A stretch of 15,167 nucleotides of DNA from Palsa-739 sp036512155 (GTDB lineage Bacteria; Actinomycetota; Thermoleophilia; Gaiellales; Gaiellaceae). The notes under the pieces were generated by a model. It was not told the DNA's origin and searched no databases. It saw only the letters and a list, made by a program, of their open reading frames with translations. A program made the translations under genes and the position numbers. Location of the stretch: assembly GCA_036512155.1 (NCBI GenBank), contig DATCBD010000060.1, forward strand, positions 1 through 15,167, given 5' to 3'. Of the stretch, positions 7,310-12,989 are shown in pieces. How positions within the stretch are numbered: position 1 is the stretch's first letter; every line of letters begins with the position of its first letter.

Positions 7310-7774
7310 GTGTCCGTCAAGCATGCGCTCGTCCTGGCGGCGCTCGCGCTGCTTGTCCTCGCGCTCGCCCTGAGCCTGCATCACCGAACCGCCTCGTCAG
7401 GCGCCGTTCTGCCGCGCGTCCCGGGTGTTCTCAACCCCGACGTCACGCAGGCGACGATCGGCTCGACCATCTGCGTGCACGGCTGGACGGCGACCATCCG
7501 TCCGCCCGTCGAGTACACGAACGACCTGAAGGTGAAGCAGATGCGCGCGTACGGCGAGACCGGCAGCCCGTCGGACTACCAGGAAGACCACCTCATCAGC
7601 CTCGAGCTCGGCGGCGACCCCACGGATCCGCGCAACCTTTGGCCGGAGCCGTATCCGCGGGCCGCCGACGTCGACCGCATCGAGAACGAGCTGAACGCGA
7701 AGGTCTGCAGCGGCAAGCTGTCGCTGCGGGAGGGGCAGGAGCAGGAGTCGGAGCTGAAGCACACCCAGGGGTAA
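7310..7774 (+). CDS. Membrane-anchored protein with HNH-like motif
   Basis: A 154-residue protein starting at GTG 7310, 11 bases after the preceding stop. Residues 6-23 are an uninterrupted hydrophobic helix with one Lys before it, giving a signal anchor or signal peptide without a lipobox. The exported part has two cysteines (Cys55 in TICVHGW, Cys133 in KVCSGKL) that could form a disulfide. The core EDHLISLELGGDPTDPRNLW (92-111) looks like the Asp-His...Asn half of an HNH/ββα-metal site and is followed by PEPYP. The third ligand of a standard HNH is not obvious. Proteins with this pattern are widespread in bacteria and often annotated as HNH endonucleases or hypothetical proteins; nuclease activity is not shown. 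It sits between the polysaccharide-type membrane protein and the VOC gene. Confidence 0.75.
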   Translation: MSVKHALVLAALALLVLALALSLHHRTASSGAVLPRVPGVLNPDVTQATIGSTICVHGWTATIRPPVEYTNDLKVKQMRAYGETGSPSDYQEDHLISLELGGDPTDPRNLWPEPYPRAADVDRIENELNAKVCSGKLSLREGQEQESELKHTQG

Positions 7775-7784
7775 CCTTGGGTGC

Positions 7785-8261
7785 ATGGCGATCGACCCGC
7801 GCGTCGACATCGGGCACGTCCACCTGAAGGTCTCCGACCTCGACCGGGCGCTCGGCTTCTACGTCGGCGTCCTCGGCTTCGACGTCTTCGCCCGGCACGG
7901 CGACGAGGCGGCATTCATCTCCGCCGGCGGCTACCACCACCACATCGGCTTGAACACCTGGGAGTCGCGCGGCGCGGGCCCGCCTCCGCGCAACTCGACC
8001 GGCCTCTACCACACCGCCATTCGCTATCCCGATCGGAAGGCGCTCGCCGACGCGCTCCGCCGCGTGCTCGAGGCCGAGATCCGGCTCGACGGCGCGAGCG
8101 ACCATGGCGTTTCCGTCGCTCTCTACCTGCGGGATCCCGACGAGAACGGCGTCGAGCTGTACTACGACCGGCCGCAGGACGAGTGGCCGCGCGATGCCGA
8201 GGGGAAGCCGACGATGTTCACGAAGCCGGTCGACCTCGATGCACTTCTGGCGGAGGCCTGA
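7785..8261 (+). CDS. VOC/glyoxalase-family protein (CatE-like)
   Basis: A 158-residue protein of the vicinal oxygen chelate fold. The first βαβββ module begins with VDIGHVHLKVSDLDRALGFY and the second ends with DENGVELYYDRP. Likely metal ligands are His13 (HVHLKV), His76 (LYHTAI) and Glu124 (GVELYY), with GYHHHIGLNTW (49-59) and GASDHGVS as further CatE-type landmarks. Relatives include ring-cleaving dioxygenases related to catechol 2,3-dioxygenase, glyoxalases and resistance proteins; the substrate cannot be told. At 158 residues it is half the length of two-domain CatE dioxygenases. It starts 10 bases after the HNH-like gene. It precedes korA by 27 bases, but a candidate promoter in that gap suggests korAB has its own transcript. 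Confidence 0.85.
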   Translation: MAIDPRVDIGHVHLKVSDLDRALGFYVGVLGFDVFARHGDEAAFISAGGYHHHIGLNTWESRGAGPPPRNSTGLYHTAIRYPDRKALADALRRVLEAEIRLDGASDHGVSVALYLRDPDENGVELYYDRPQDEWPRDAEGKPTMFTKPVDLDALLAEA

Positions 8262-8266
8262 GACAG

Positions 8267-8275
8267 TGCTATATC
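8267..8275 (+). promoter_or_regulatory. Candidate extended -10 promoter for korAB
   Basis: TGCTATATC fits an extended -10 (TG-n-TATATC, four of six matches to TATAAT) and lies in the only AT-rich patch of this stretch. It would place transcription start near 8281-8283, a few bases before the GAGGG and GTG start of korA. No convincing -35 is visible, which is normal for extended -10 promoters. The assignment is by eye. Confidence 0.4.
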
Positions 8276-8288
8276 TGTACTGAGGGTC

Positions 8289-10136
8289 GTGGCCAAGCCG
8301 GTTGAGCAGCTGTCCCAGGTGATCGTCCGCTTCGCGGGCGACTCCGGCGACGGCATGCAGCTGACGGGCTCGCAGTTCACCTCCGAGACCGCGCTCCTCG
8401 GCAACGACATCTCGACGTTGCCCGATTTCCCGGCCGAGATTCGCGCTCCGGCGGGCTCGCTACCGGGCGTGTCCGGGTTCCAGGTCCACTTCGCCGACTT
8501 CGACATCCTCACGCCCGGCGACGCGCCGAACGTCCTCGTCGCCATGAACCCGGCAGCGTTGAAGACGAACATCAAGGACTTGCCGAAGGGCGGCACGCTG
8601 ATCGTCAACTCGGATGCGTTCAACGAGCGCAACCTGCAGAAAGCCGGGTACGCGACGAACCCGCTCGAGGACGAGTCGCTGGGCGAGTTCCAGGTGCACT
8701 CGGTGCCGCTCACCTCGCTCACCGTCGGTGCCCTGAAGGGGATCGAAGGCGTCACGCCGCGCGAGGCCGAGCGCTCGAAGAACATGTTCGCGCTCGGGCT
8801 GATGTCGTGGCTGTACGGGCGGCCGATCGAGCCGACGATCGAGTTCCTCGAGGAGAAGTTCGCAAAGCGGCCCGAGATCGCCGCCGCGAACGTGAAGGCG
8901 CTGCAGGCGGGCTATGCGTTCGGCGAGACGACCGAGTCGTTCGCGGTCACCTACGAAATCAAGCCCGCGAAGCTGACGCCCGGCACGTACCGGAACATCA
9001 CCGGCAACCAGGCGCTGTCGCTCGGCCTCGTCGCCGCGTCGCGTCTCTCGAAGCTGCCGCTCTTCCTCGGCGCGTATCCGATCACGCCTGCGAGCGCGAT
9101 CCTCGAGGAGCTCGCCGGATACAAGAACTTCGGCGTGCGCACGTTCCAGGCGGAGGACGAGATCGCCGCTGCGGGTGCCGCCGTCGGCGCCGCGTTCGGC
9201 GGCTCGCTCGGCGTCACGACGTCGGCGGGGCCGGGTGTCGTGCTGAAGGCGGAGACGATCGGGCTTGCGATCATGCTCGAGCTGCCGCTCGTCATCTGCG
9301 ACATCCAGCGCGCGGGGCCGTCGACGGGGATGCCGACGAAGCCGGAGCAGGGCGACCTGCTCATGGTGCTGTTCGGGCGGAACTCGGAGTCGCCGGTGCC
9401 GGTCGTGGCGCCTCGGTCGCCGTCGGACTGCTTCGACGCGGCCATCGAGGCGTGCCGCATTGCACTCAAGTACCGCACTCCCGTCTATCTCCTGTCGGAC
9501 GCGTATCTCGCGAACGGCTCGGAGCCGTGGCTTCTGCCCGACGTGGAGTCGCTGCCCGACATCTCGACAACGTTTGCCACCGAGCCGAACGACGGCGACG
9601 AGTTCCTGCCGTACCTGCGCGACGAGCAGACGCTCGCGCGGCCGTGGGCCGTGCCCGGAACGCCCGGGCTCGAGCACCGCATCGGCGGCCTCGAAAAGGC
9701 GGACCGCACCGGCAACATCTCCTACGACCCCGACAACCACGACCTGATGACGCGGCTGCGCGCGCAGAAGGTCGCGGGGATCGCGAGCGATATCCCCGAG
9801 CTCGAGGTGGACGACCCGGACGGCGACGCGCGCGTGCTCGTGCTCGGCTGGGGCGGGACGTACGGGCCGATCGCCGCCGCCTGCCGGCGCGTGCGCACCG
9901 GCGGTCGCGCGGTCGCGCACGCGCACCTGCGCCATCTCAATCCGTTCCCGCGCAACACGGGCGAGGTGCTGCGACGGTACGACAAGGTGCTCGTGCCGGA
10001 GATGAACCTCGGCCAGCTACTGAAGCTCGTGCGCGCCGAGTTCCTCGTCGACGCGGTCGGCTACAACCGCGTCAGCGGCATCCCGCTGCGGTCGGCCGAG
10101 GTCGCAGACGCCATCGAGGCCATGGTGGACCAGTGA
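8289..10136 (+). CDS. korA: 2-oxoacid:ferredoxin oxidoreductase, alpha subunit (fused gamma-alpha)
   Basis: A 615-residue subunit of 2-oxoglutarate:ferredoxin oxidoreductase, which converts a 2-oxoacid, CoA and oxidised ferredoxin to acyl-CoA, CO2 and reduced ferredoxin. Residues about 11-200 are the gamma domain (VIVRFAGDSGDGMQLTGSQF) and from about 232 the alpha domain, with the hallmark GAYPITPAS (261-269), the core FQAEDEIAAAGAAVGAAFGG and the segment TSAGPGVVLKAE. Fusion of gamma and alpha and the length match the two-subunit actinobacterial KorAB type. The start is GTG 8289 with GAGGG only two bases upstream, unusually close. The stop overlaps the korB start. 2-Oxoglutarate is the likely substrate from family similarity, but other 2-oxoacids such as pyruvate cannot be excluded by eye. 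Confidence 0.93.
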   Translation: MAKPVEQLSQVIVRFAGDSGDGMQLTGSQFTSETALLGNDISTLPDFPAEIRAPAGSLPGVSGFQVHFADFDILTPGDAPNVLVAMNPAALKTNIKDLPKGGTLIVNSDAFNERNLQKAGYATNPLEDESLGEFQVHSVPLTSLTVGALKGIEGVTPREAERSKNMFALGLMSWLYGRPIEPTIEFLEEKFAKRPEIAAANVKALQAGYAFGETTESFAVTYEIKPAKLTPGTYRNITGNQALSLGLVAASRLSKLPLFLGAYPITPASAILEELAGYKNFGVRTFQAEDEIAAAGAAVGAAFGGSLGVTTSAGPGVVLKAETIGLAIMLELPLVICDIQRAGPSTGMPTKPEQGDLLMVLFGRNSESPVPVVAPRSPSDCFDAAIEACRIALKYRTPVYLLSDAYLANGSEPWLLPDVESLPDISTTFATEPNDGDEFLPYLRDEQTLARPWAVPGTPGLEHRIGGLEKADRTGNISYDPDNHDLMTRLRAQKVAGIASDIPELEVDDPDGDARVLVLGWGGTYGPIAAACRRVRTGGRAVAHAHLRHLNPFPRNTGEVLRRYDKVLVPEMNLGQLLKLVRAEFLVDAVGYNRVSGIPLRSAEVADAIEAMVDQ

Positions 10137-11137
10137 GCACGAACGGACATCTCACGGCGAAGGACTACCGCACCGACCAGGAGGTGCGCTGGTGCCCGGG
10201 CTGCGGCGACTACGCCATCCTCGCCGCGATGCAGTCGTTCATGCCCGAGCTCGGGATCGCGCGCGAGAACACCGTGTTCGTCTCGGGGATCGGCTGCGCC
10301 GCGCGCTTCCCGTACTACATGAACACGTACGGGATGCACTCGATCCATGGGCGTGCGCCGGCGATCGCGACCGGCCTCGCGACGACGCGGCCGGATCTCT
10401 CCGTCTGGGTCGCGACCGGCGACGGCGACGCGCTCTCGATCGGCGGCAACCACCTGATCCACGCGCTGCGCCGCAACGTCAACTTCAAGATCCTCCTCTT
10501 CAACAACCGGATCTACGGGTTGACGAAGGGGCAGTACTCGCCGACGAGCGAGCTCGGCAAGGTGACGAAGTCGACGCCGATGGGCTCGCTCGATTGGCCT
10601 TTCAACCCGCTCTCGCTCGCCATCGGCGCCGAGGCGACGTTCGTCGCGCGCGCCATCGACACGGACAAGGCGGGAATGACCGCCGTGCTGCGCGACGCAG
10701 CCGAGCATCGCGGCAGCGCGTTCGTCGAGATCTTCCAGAACTGCCCGATCTTCAACGACGACGCGTTCGCGTTCGTCCGCGACGACAAGGAGGGCGTCAA
10801 TCGCGTCCCGCTGCGTGACGGCGAGCCGATCACGTGGGGCGCCGGCGGGGAGAAGGCGCTCAGGCAGCGCTCGGACGGCTCGATCGAGATCTGCCGCGCG
10901 GACGACGAGGGCGTGCTCGTGCACGACGCACACCACGAGGGCGCAGCCCTTGCCTTCGCGCTCTCACGTGTGACGCAGGAGTCGCACGGCGGCACACCGG
11001 TCGGCGTCTTCCGCGACGTCGAGCGCCCGGTCTACGACGATCTGATGGCCGGCCAGCTCGCGGCCGCGACGGAGAAGTTCGGCGAGGGCGACCTCGGCGC
11101 GCTGCTGCACAGCGGCGAGACCTGGGAGATCGGCTGA
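10133..11137 (+). CDS. korB: 2-oxoacid:ferredoxin oxidoreductase, beta subunit
   Basis: A 334-residue partner of the alpha subunit that carries thiamine pyrophosphate and one [4Fe-4S] cluster. Four cysteines fit the cluster ligands known for the single-cluster two-subunit enzymes: Cys21 and Cys24 in WCPGCGD, Cys55 in SGIGCAARFP, and Cys204 in IFQNCPIF. The TPP/Mg motif is TGDGDALSIGGNH (95-107) with NNRIYGLTKGQYSPTS following. It has no delta/ferredoxin domain, so electrons must go to a separate ferredoxin not encoded here. GTG 10133-10135 overlaps the korA TGA (GTGA), ensuring equal translation. The last codons and stop lie inside the left arm of a 13-bp hairpin that probably ends or protects the transcript. 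Confidence 0.94.
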   Translation: MSTNGHLTAKDYRTDQEVRWCPGCGDYAILAAMQSFMPELGIARENTVFVSGIGCAARFPYYMNTYGMHSIHGRAPAIATGLATTRPDLSVWVATGDGDALSIGGNHLIHALRRNVNFKILLFNNRIYGLTKGQYSPTSELGKVTKSTPMGSLDWPFNPLSLAIGAEATFVARAIDTDKAGMTAVLRDAAEHRGSAFVEIFQNCPIFNDDAFAFVRDDKEGVNRVPLRDGEPITWGAGGEKALRQRSDGSIEICRADDEGVLVHDAHHEGAALAFALSRVTQESHGGTPVGVFRDVERPVYDDLMAGQLAAATEKFGEGDLGALLHSGETWEIG

Positions 11138-11159
11138 AAGTGCTGCGCACTTTCAGCCG
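11131..11159 (+). terminator. Perfect 13-bp hairpin overlapping korB stop
   Basis: CGGCTGAAAGTGC at 11131-11143 pairs perfectly with GCACTTTCAGCCG at 11147-11159 around a TGC loop. The korB TGA lies in the left arm. There is no T-tract after it, so it would be a U-less (I-shaped) actinobacterial-style terminator or a 3'-end stabiliser. It belongs to an inverted pair with 11387-11416. Confidence 0.65.
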
Positions 11160-11173
11160 GTGAAGAGTCCCGC
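11131..11173 (-). repeat. Hairpin repeat unit, copy 1 (inverted)
   Basis: Read on the minus strand this begins GCGGGACTC and ends in the CTGAAAGTGC...GCACTTTCAG hairpin. It aligns with the plus-strand unit at 11373-11416 with about seven differences including one gap. The hairpin lies outermost, next to korB. The third stem pair is G-C here and C-G in the other copy, a compensated change. Confidence 0.6.
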
Positions 11174-11254
11174 TTCGCTTGGGTCTGTCGGTGGAGGGAT
11201 GTTCCGCGCGCGCGGTGGCGGCTAGCCGTCCCCACGCGCTGGTTCGCCTGCGCA

Positions 11255-11276
11255 TAAGCCGGCTGCGCCCGGCTTA
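11255..11276. repeat. 8-bp hairpin TAAGCCGG/CCGGCTTA
   Basis: TAAGCCGG at 11255-11262 pairs perfectly with CCGGCTTA at 11269-11276 around CTGCGC. It is inside the hairpin-dense region and has no T-tract on either strand. Confidence 0.5.
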
Positions 11277-11355
11277 CGCTCTCGCCTTCTTCGTTGCTTC
11301 GGCGGAGGGTCTACTGCTGTAAGCGTCGCGCCAATCTCGACGATCTCGGGCCGGA

Positions 11356-11374
11356 GCTAACGCGAAGCGTTAGC
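11356..11374. repeat. 8-bp hairpin with GAA loop
   Basis: GCTAACGC at 11356-11363 pairs perfectly with GCGTTAGC at 11367-11374 around GAA. It abuts the GCGGGAC start of repeat copy 2, so the two may fold as one tandem structure. Confidence 0.55.
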
Positions 11375-11416
11375 GGGACCCCACATCGCCTGAAAGTGCG
11401 CCAGCACTTTCAGGCG
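11373..11416 (+). repeat. Hairpin repeat unit, copy 2
   Basis: GCGGGACCCCACAT followed by a perfect 13-bp stem: CGCCTGAAAGTGC at 11387-11399 pairs with GCACTTTCAGGCG at 11404-11416 around GCCA. It is the inverted partner of 11131-11173. Transcribed from the minus-strand receiver gene it could act as a U-less terminator. Confidence 0.6.
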
Positions 11417-11420
11417 GGAG

Positions 11421-11454
11421 TAGGCCGGGCGCGCGGGGGAACGCGCCCGGTCTA
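11421..11454 (-). terminator. Long hairpin overlapping the degenerate receiver gene's stop
   Basis: TAGGCCGGGCGCG at 11421-11433 pairs with CGCGCCCGGTCTA at 11442-11454, 13 positions with one mismatch that is G-U in a plus-strand RNA and A-C in a minus-strand RNA. The stop codon of the minus-strand gene (11452-11454) is in this stem. There is no T-tract. Position at a gene end suggests termination or mRNA 3'-end protection. Confidence 0.55.
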
Positions 11455-11868
11455 CGCCGTGAGCGGAGACGTCTGAATCGACGTCTCCTCGTCACTTGAC
11501 GTCGCAAGCGACGCCGTAGGCCGACCCTCGTTGCCGTTTCGCGCCTGGATCAGAGCCCGCTCGAGCGCATGCTCGAGGGTCGACCGGCGGAAGGGCTTCA
11601 TCACGTAGTCGACCGCCTCGAGGCTGGACGTTTCCTCGCTGGGCGGTTCGATGCTGACGCAGAGGATCGGCAGCCGCAGGAGCCGCTGCCGCAGTCGGTG
11701 TGCAAGCCGCAGACCCGGCCCGGAAGCCGGCTCGAGCACCATCAAATCGGGCTCCTCGCCCTCGGCCAGCTCTCGCTGGCCGATCGGTTTGTGACCGAGC
11801 CGCAGGACGAGGAGCTCAAGAAGCGACCGGTTGGCCGGATCAGGATCCACGATCAAGATGGTCGCCAC
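11452..11868 (-). CDS. Degenerate receiver-domain protein (Asp to Glu)
   Basis: A 138-residue protein: a receiver fold (1-115) plus a low-complexity Ser/Thr/Glu-rich tail. The acidic pocket is present (VDPDPANR, Asp8 and Asp10), the Thr/Ser position is Ser72 (ILCVSIE) and the conserved Lys is Lys91 (YVMKPF). The phospho-acceptor site, where DLVLLDxxMP is expected, reads DLMVLEPASG, with Glu46 in place of Asp. Asp-to-Glu can mimic phosphorylation in some receivers, so this may be a constitutive or protein-binding pseudo-receiver. The start is GTG 11866-11868; AAGGAG lies 13 bases upstream, which is rather far, but an in-frame stop just before the GTG excludes a longer frame. It is divergent from the OmpR-type regulator across 57 bases and converges on korB. 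Confidence 0.75.
   Translation of the reverse strand: MATILIVDPDPANRSLLELLVLRLGHKPIGQRELAEGEEPDLMVLEPASGPGLRLAHRLRQRLLRLPILCVSIEPPSEETSSLEAVDYVMKPFRRSTLEHALERALIQARNGNEGRPTASLATSSDEETSIQTSPLTA
11465..11488 (-). repeat. 9-bp hairpin inside the 3' end of the receiver gene
   Basis: GGAGACGTC at 11465-11473 pairs perfectly with GACGTCTCC at 11480-11488 around TGAATC. It lies in the codons for the disordered tail (EETSIQTSP) and adds to the hairpins downstream of the stop. Confidence 0.5.
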
Positions 11869-11925
11869 GAGTCAAGAGTGCTCCTTCGGTGGGGGAAGAC
11901 CGCCTGAGCGTGGTATGGATTCGGT

Positions 11926-12624
11926 ATGAGCGCTGCCCGCGTACTGGTCGTCGACGACGACGAGGACATCCGGTCCCTCGTCCGGACCCTGCTCGAGCGG
12001 GCCGGCGCGATCGTGTTCGAGGCTCCCGACGGCCGCGAAGGCCTGCGCGAGTTCCATGCGCAGCGCCCCGATCTCGTCATCCTCGACGTGTCGATGCCGG
12101 AGCTCGACGGCTGGCAGATGCTCGACCGCATCCGCGATATGTCGGACGTACCGGTGCTCATGCTCACCGCGCGCGCCGACGAGTTGGAACGCGTGCGAGG
12201 GCTGCACGCCGGAGCCGACGACTATGTCGTCAAGCCGTTCGGCAAGCAGGAGCTGATCGCACGCGTACAGGCGCTGCTCCGCCGCGCGGCACGCGGCGGG
12301 CGCACGCAAGAAGCCGACTCGTACGGTGACGGCTATCTCACGATCGACTGGGGCCAGCACCGTGTCACCGTCGGCGAGCGCGAAGTGCAGCTCACGCCGC
12401 TCGAGTTCCGGCTCCTCTCCACCTTCGTGCGCAACCCCCGCCAGGTGCTCAGCCGCGAGCAGCTGCTCGAGCTCGTATGGGGCGACTCGTACGGCGTCGG
12501 CGGCGACCAGGTGAAGCTCTACATCGGGTACCTGCGGCGCAAGCTCGATCCCGACGCGCCCGACGGCGTGCCGATCGAGACCGTGCGCGGCTTCGGTTAC
12601 CGCTACACGGCGCCCTCCGCCTAG
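11926..12624 (+). CDS. OmpR/PhoB-family response regulator
   Basis: A 232-residue two-domain DNA-binding regulator. The receiver (5-122) has the acidic pocket VVDDDED, phospho-acceptor Asp54 (VILDVSMP), Thr81 (LMLTAR) and Lys103 (VVKPF), all intact. The C-terminal winged helix (about 135-230) shows LTPLEFRLL, the recognition region QVLSREQLLELVWG and the wing motif RGFGYRY. It is expected to be phosphorylated by a histidine kinase and bind direct-repeat DNA. The ATG at 11926 has no Shine-Dalgarno, so it may be leaderless. It converges on the receiver-only gene with a shared CTAG at the stops. The kinase just beyond is a possible partner, though gene orientation is not the usual same-strand pair. 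Confidence 0.92.
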   Translation: MSAARVLVVDDDEDIRSLVRTLLERAGAIVFEAPDGREGLREFHAQRPDLVILDVSMPELDGWQMLDRIRDMSDVPVLMLTARADELERVRGLHAGADDYVVKPFGKQELIARVQALLRRAARGGRTQEADSYGDGYLTIDWGQHRVTVGEREVQLTPLEFRLLSTFVRNPRQVLSREQLLELVWGDSYGVGGDQVKLYIGYLRRKLDPDAPDGVPIETVRGFGYRYTAPSA

Positions 12625-12989
12625 GCGAGGAGCGCGCGCACGCGGGTCGAGAGCTCCGCGGGCGAGAACGGCTTGCTGACGTATGCGTCCGCGCCCGCTT
12701 CGATGCCGCGCCGCACGTCCGACTCCTGCGCCTTCGCGGTGAGGAGGAGCAGCCGCGTCCCGTCGAGCTCCGGGTCGGCGCGGATGCGCCGCACGACCTC
12801 GAGGCCGTCGGGCGGCGGCATGCCGATGTCGAGCACGGCCACCTGTGGCCGCCGCTCCCGCACGAGCTCGAGCGCCTCGGCGCCGTTCCGGGCCGTGACG
12901 ACGTCGAAGCCGTCGCGCGTCAATCTCGTTGCGACGAGGAGGAGGATGTCTTCATCGTCCTCCGCGACGAGGACGGTCGGGTTCGTCAC
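12621..12989 (-). CDS. Receiver-only response regulator (CheY-like)
   Basis: A 122-residue stand-alone receiver. It has the acidic pocket LVAEDDED (Asp11, Asp12), phospho-acceptor Asp54 (VAVLDIGMP), Thr84 (LLLTAK) and Lys106 (VSKPF). No output domain follows. The GTG start at 12987-12989 overlaps the kinase stop (GTGA), so the two are made together and very likely form a phosphotransfer pair. Receiver-only proteins act by protein-protein contact or as phosphate shuttles or sinks. The stop overlaps that of the convergent OmpR-type regulator. Confidence 0.9.
   Translation of the reverse strand: MTNPTVLVAEDDEDILLLVATRLTRDGFDVVTARNGAEALELVRERRPQVAVLDIGMPPPDGLEVVRRIRADPELDGTRLLLLTAKAQESDVRRGIEAGADAYVSKPFSPAELSTRVRALLA

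Larger units (their letters stand above)
11138..11451. other. Hairpin-dense gene-free region between convergent genes
   Basis: No convincing gene is present in these 314 bases between korB and the degenerate receiver gene. Instead there are short palindromes: CCGCGCGCGCGG at 11204-11215, CGGCTAGCCG at 11219-11228, and the stems at 11255-11276, 11356-11374, 11387-11416 and 11421-11454. Small open frames here (for example around 11294-11476) have no ribosome binding site and run through the hairpins, so I leave them out. Confidence 0.7.

Noticed and set aside
7762..7783. CACCCA...TGGGTG inverted repeat around the stop of the HNH-like gene
   Set aside because: Short arms with a mismatch and no T-tract, in a 10-base intergenic gap; not enough for a terminator or attenuator.
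11294..11476. 60-codon plus-strand frame in the hairpin region
   Set aside because: No ribosome binding site, passes through three hairpins, and the similar peptide readings near the two repeat copies arise from the repeat itself.
11138..11513. CRISPR array
   Set aside because: The repeats are two inverted hairpin units with no regular spacing and no cas genes nearby.
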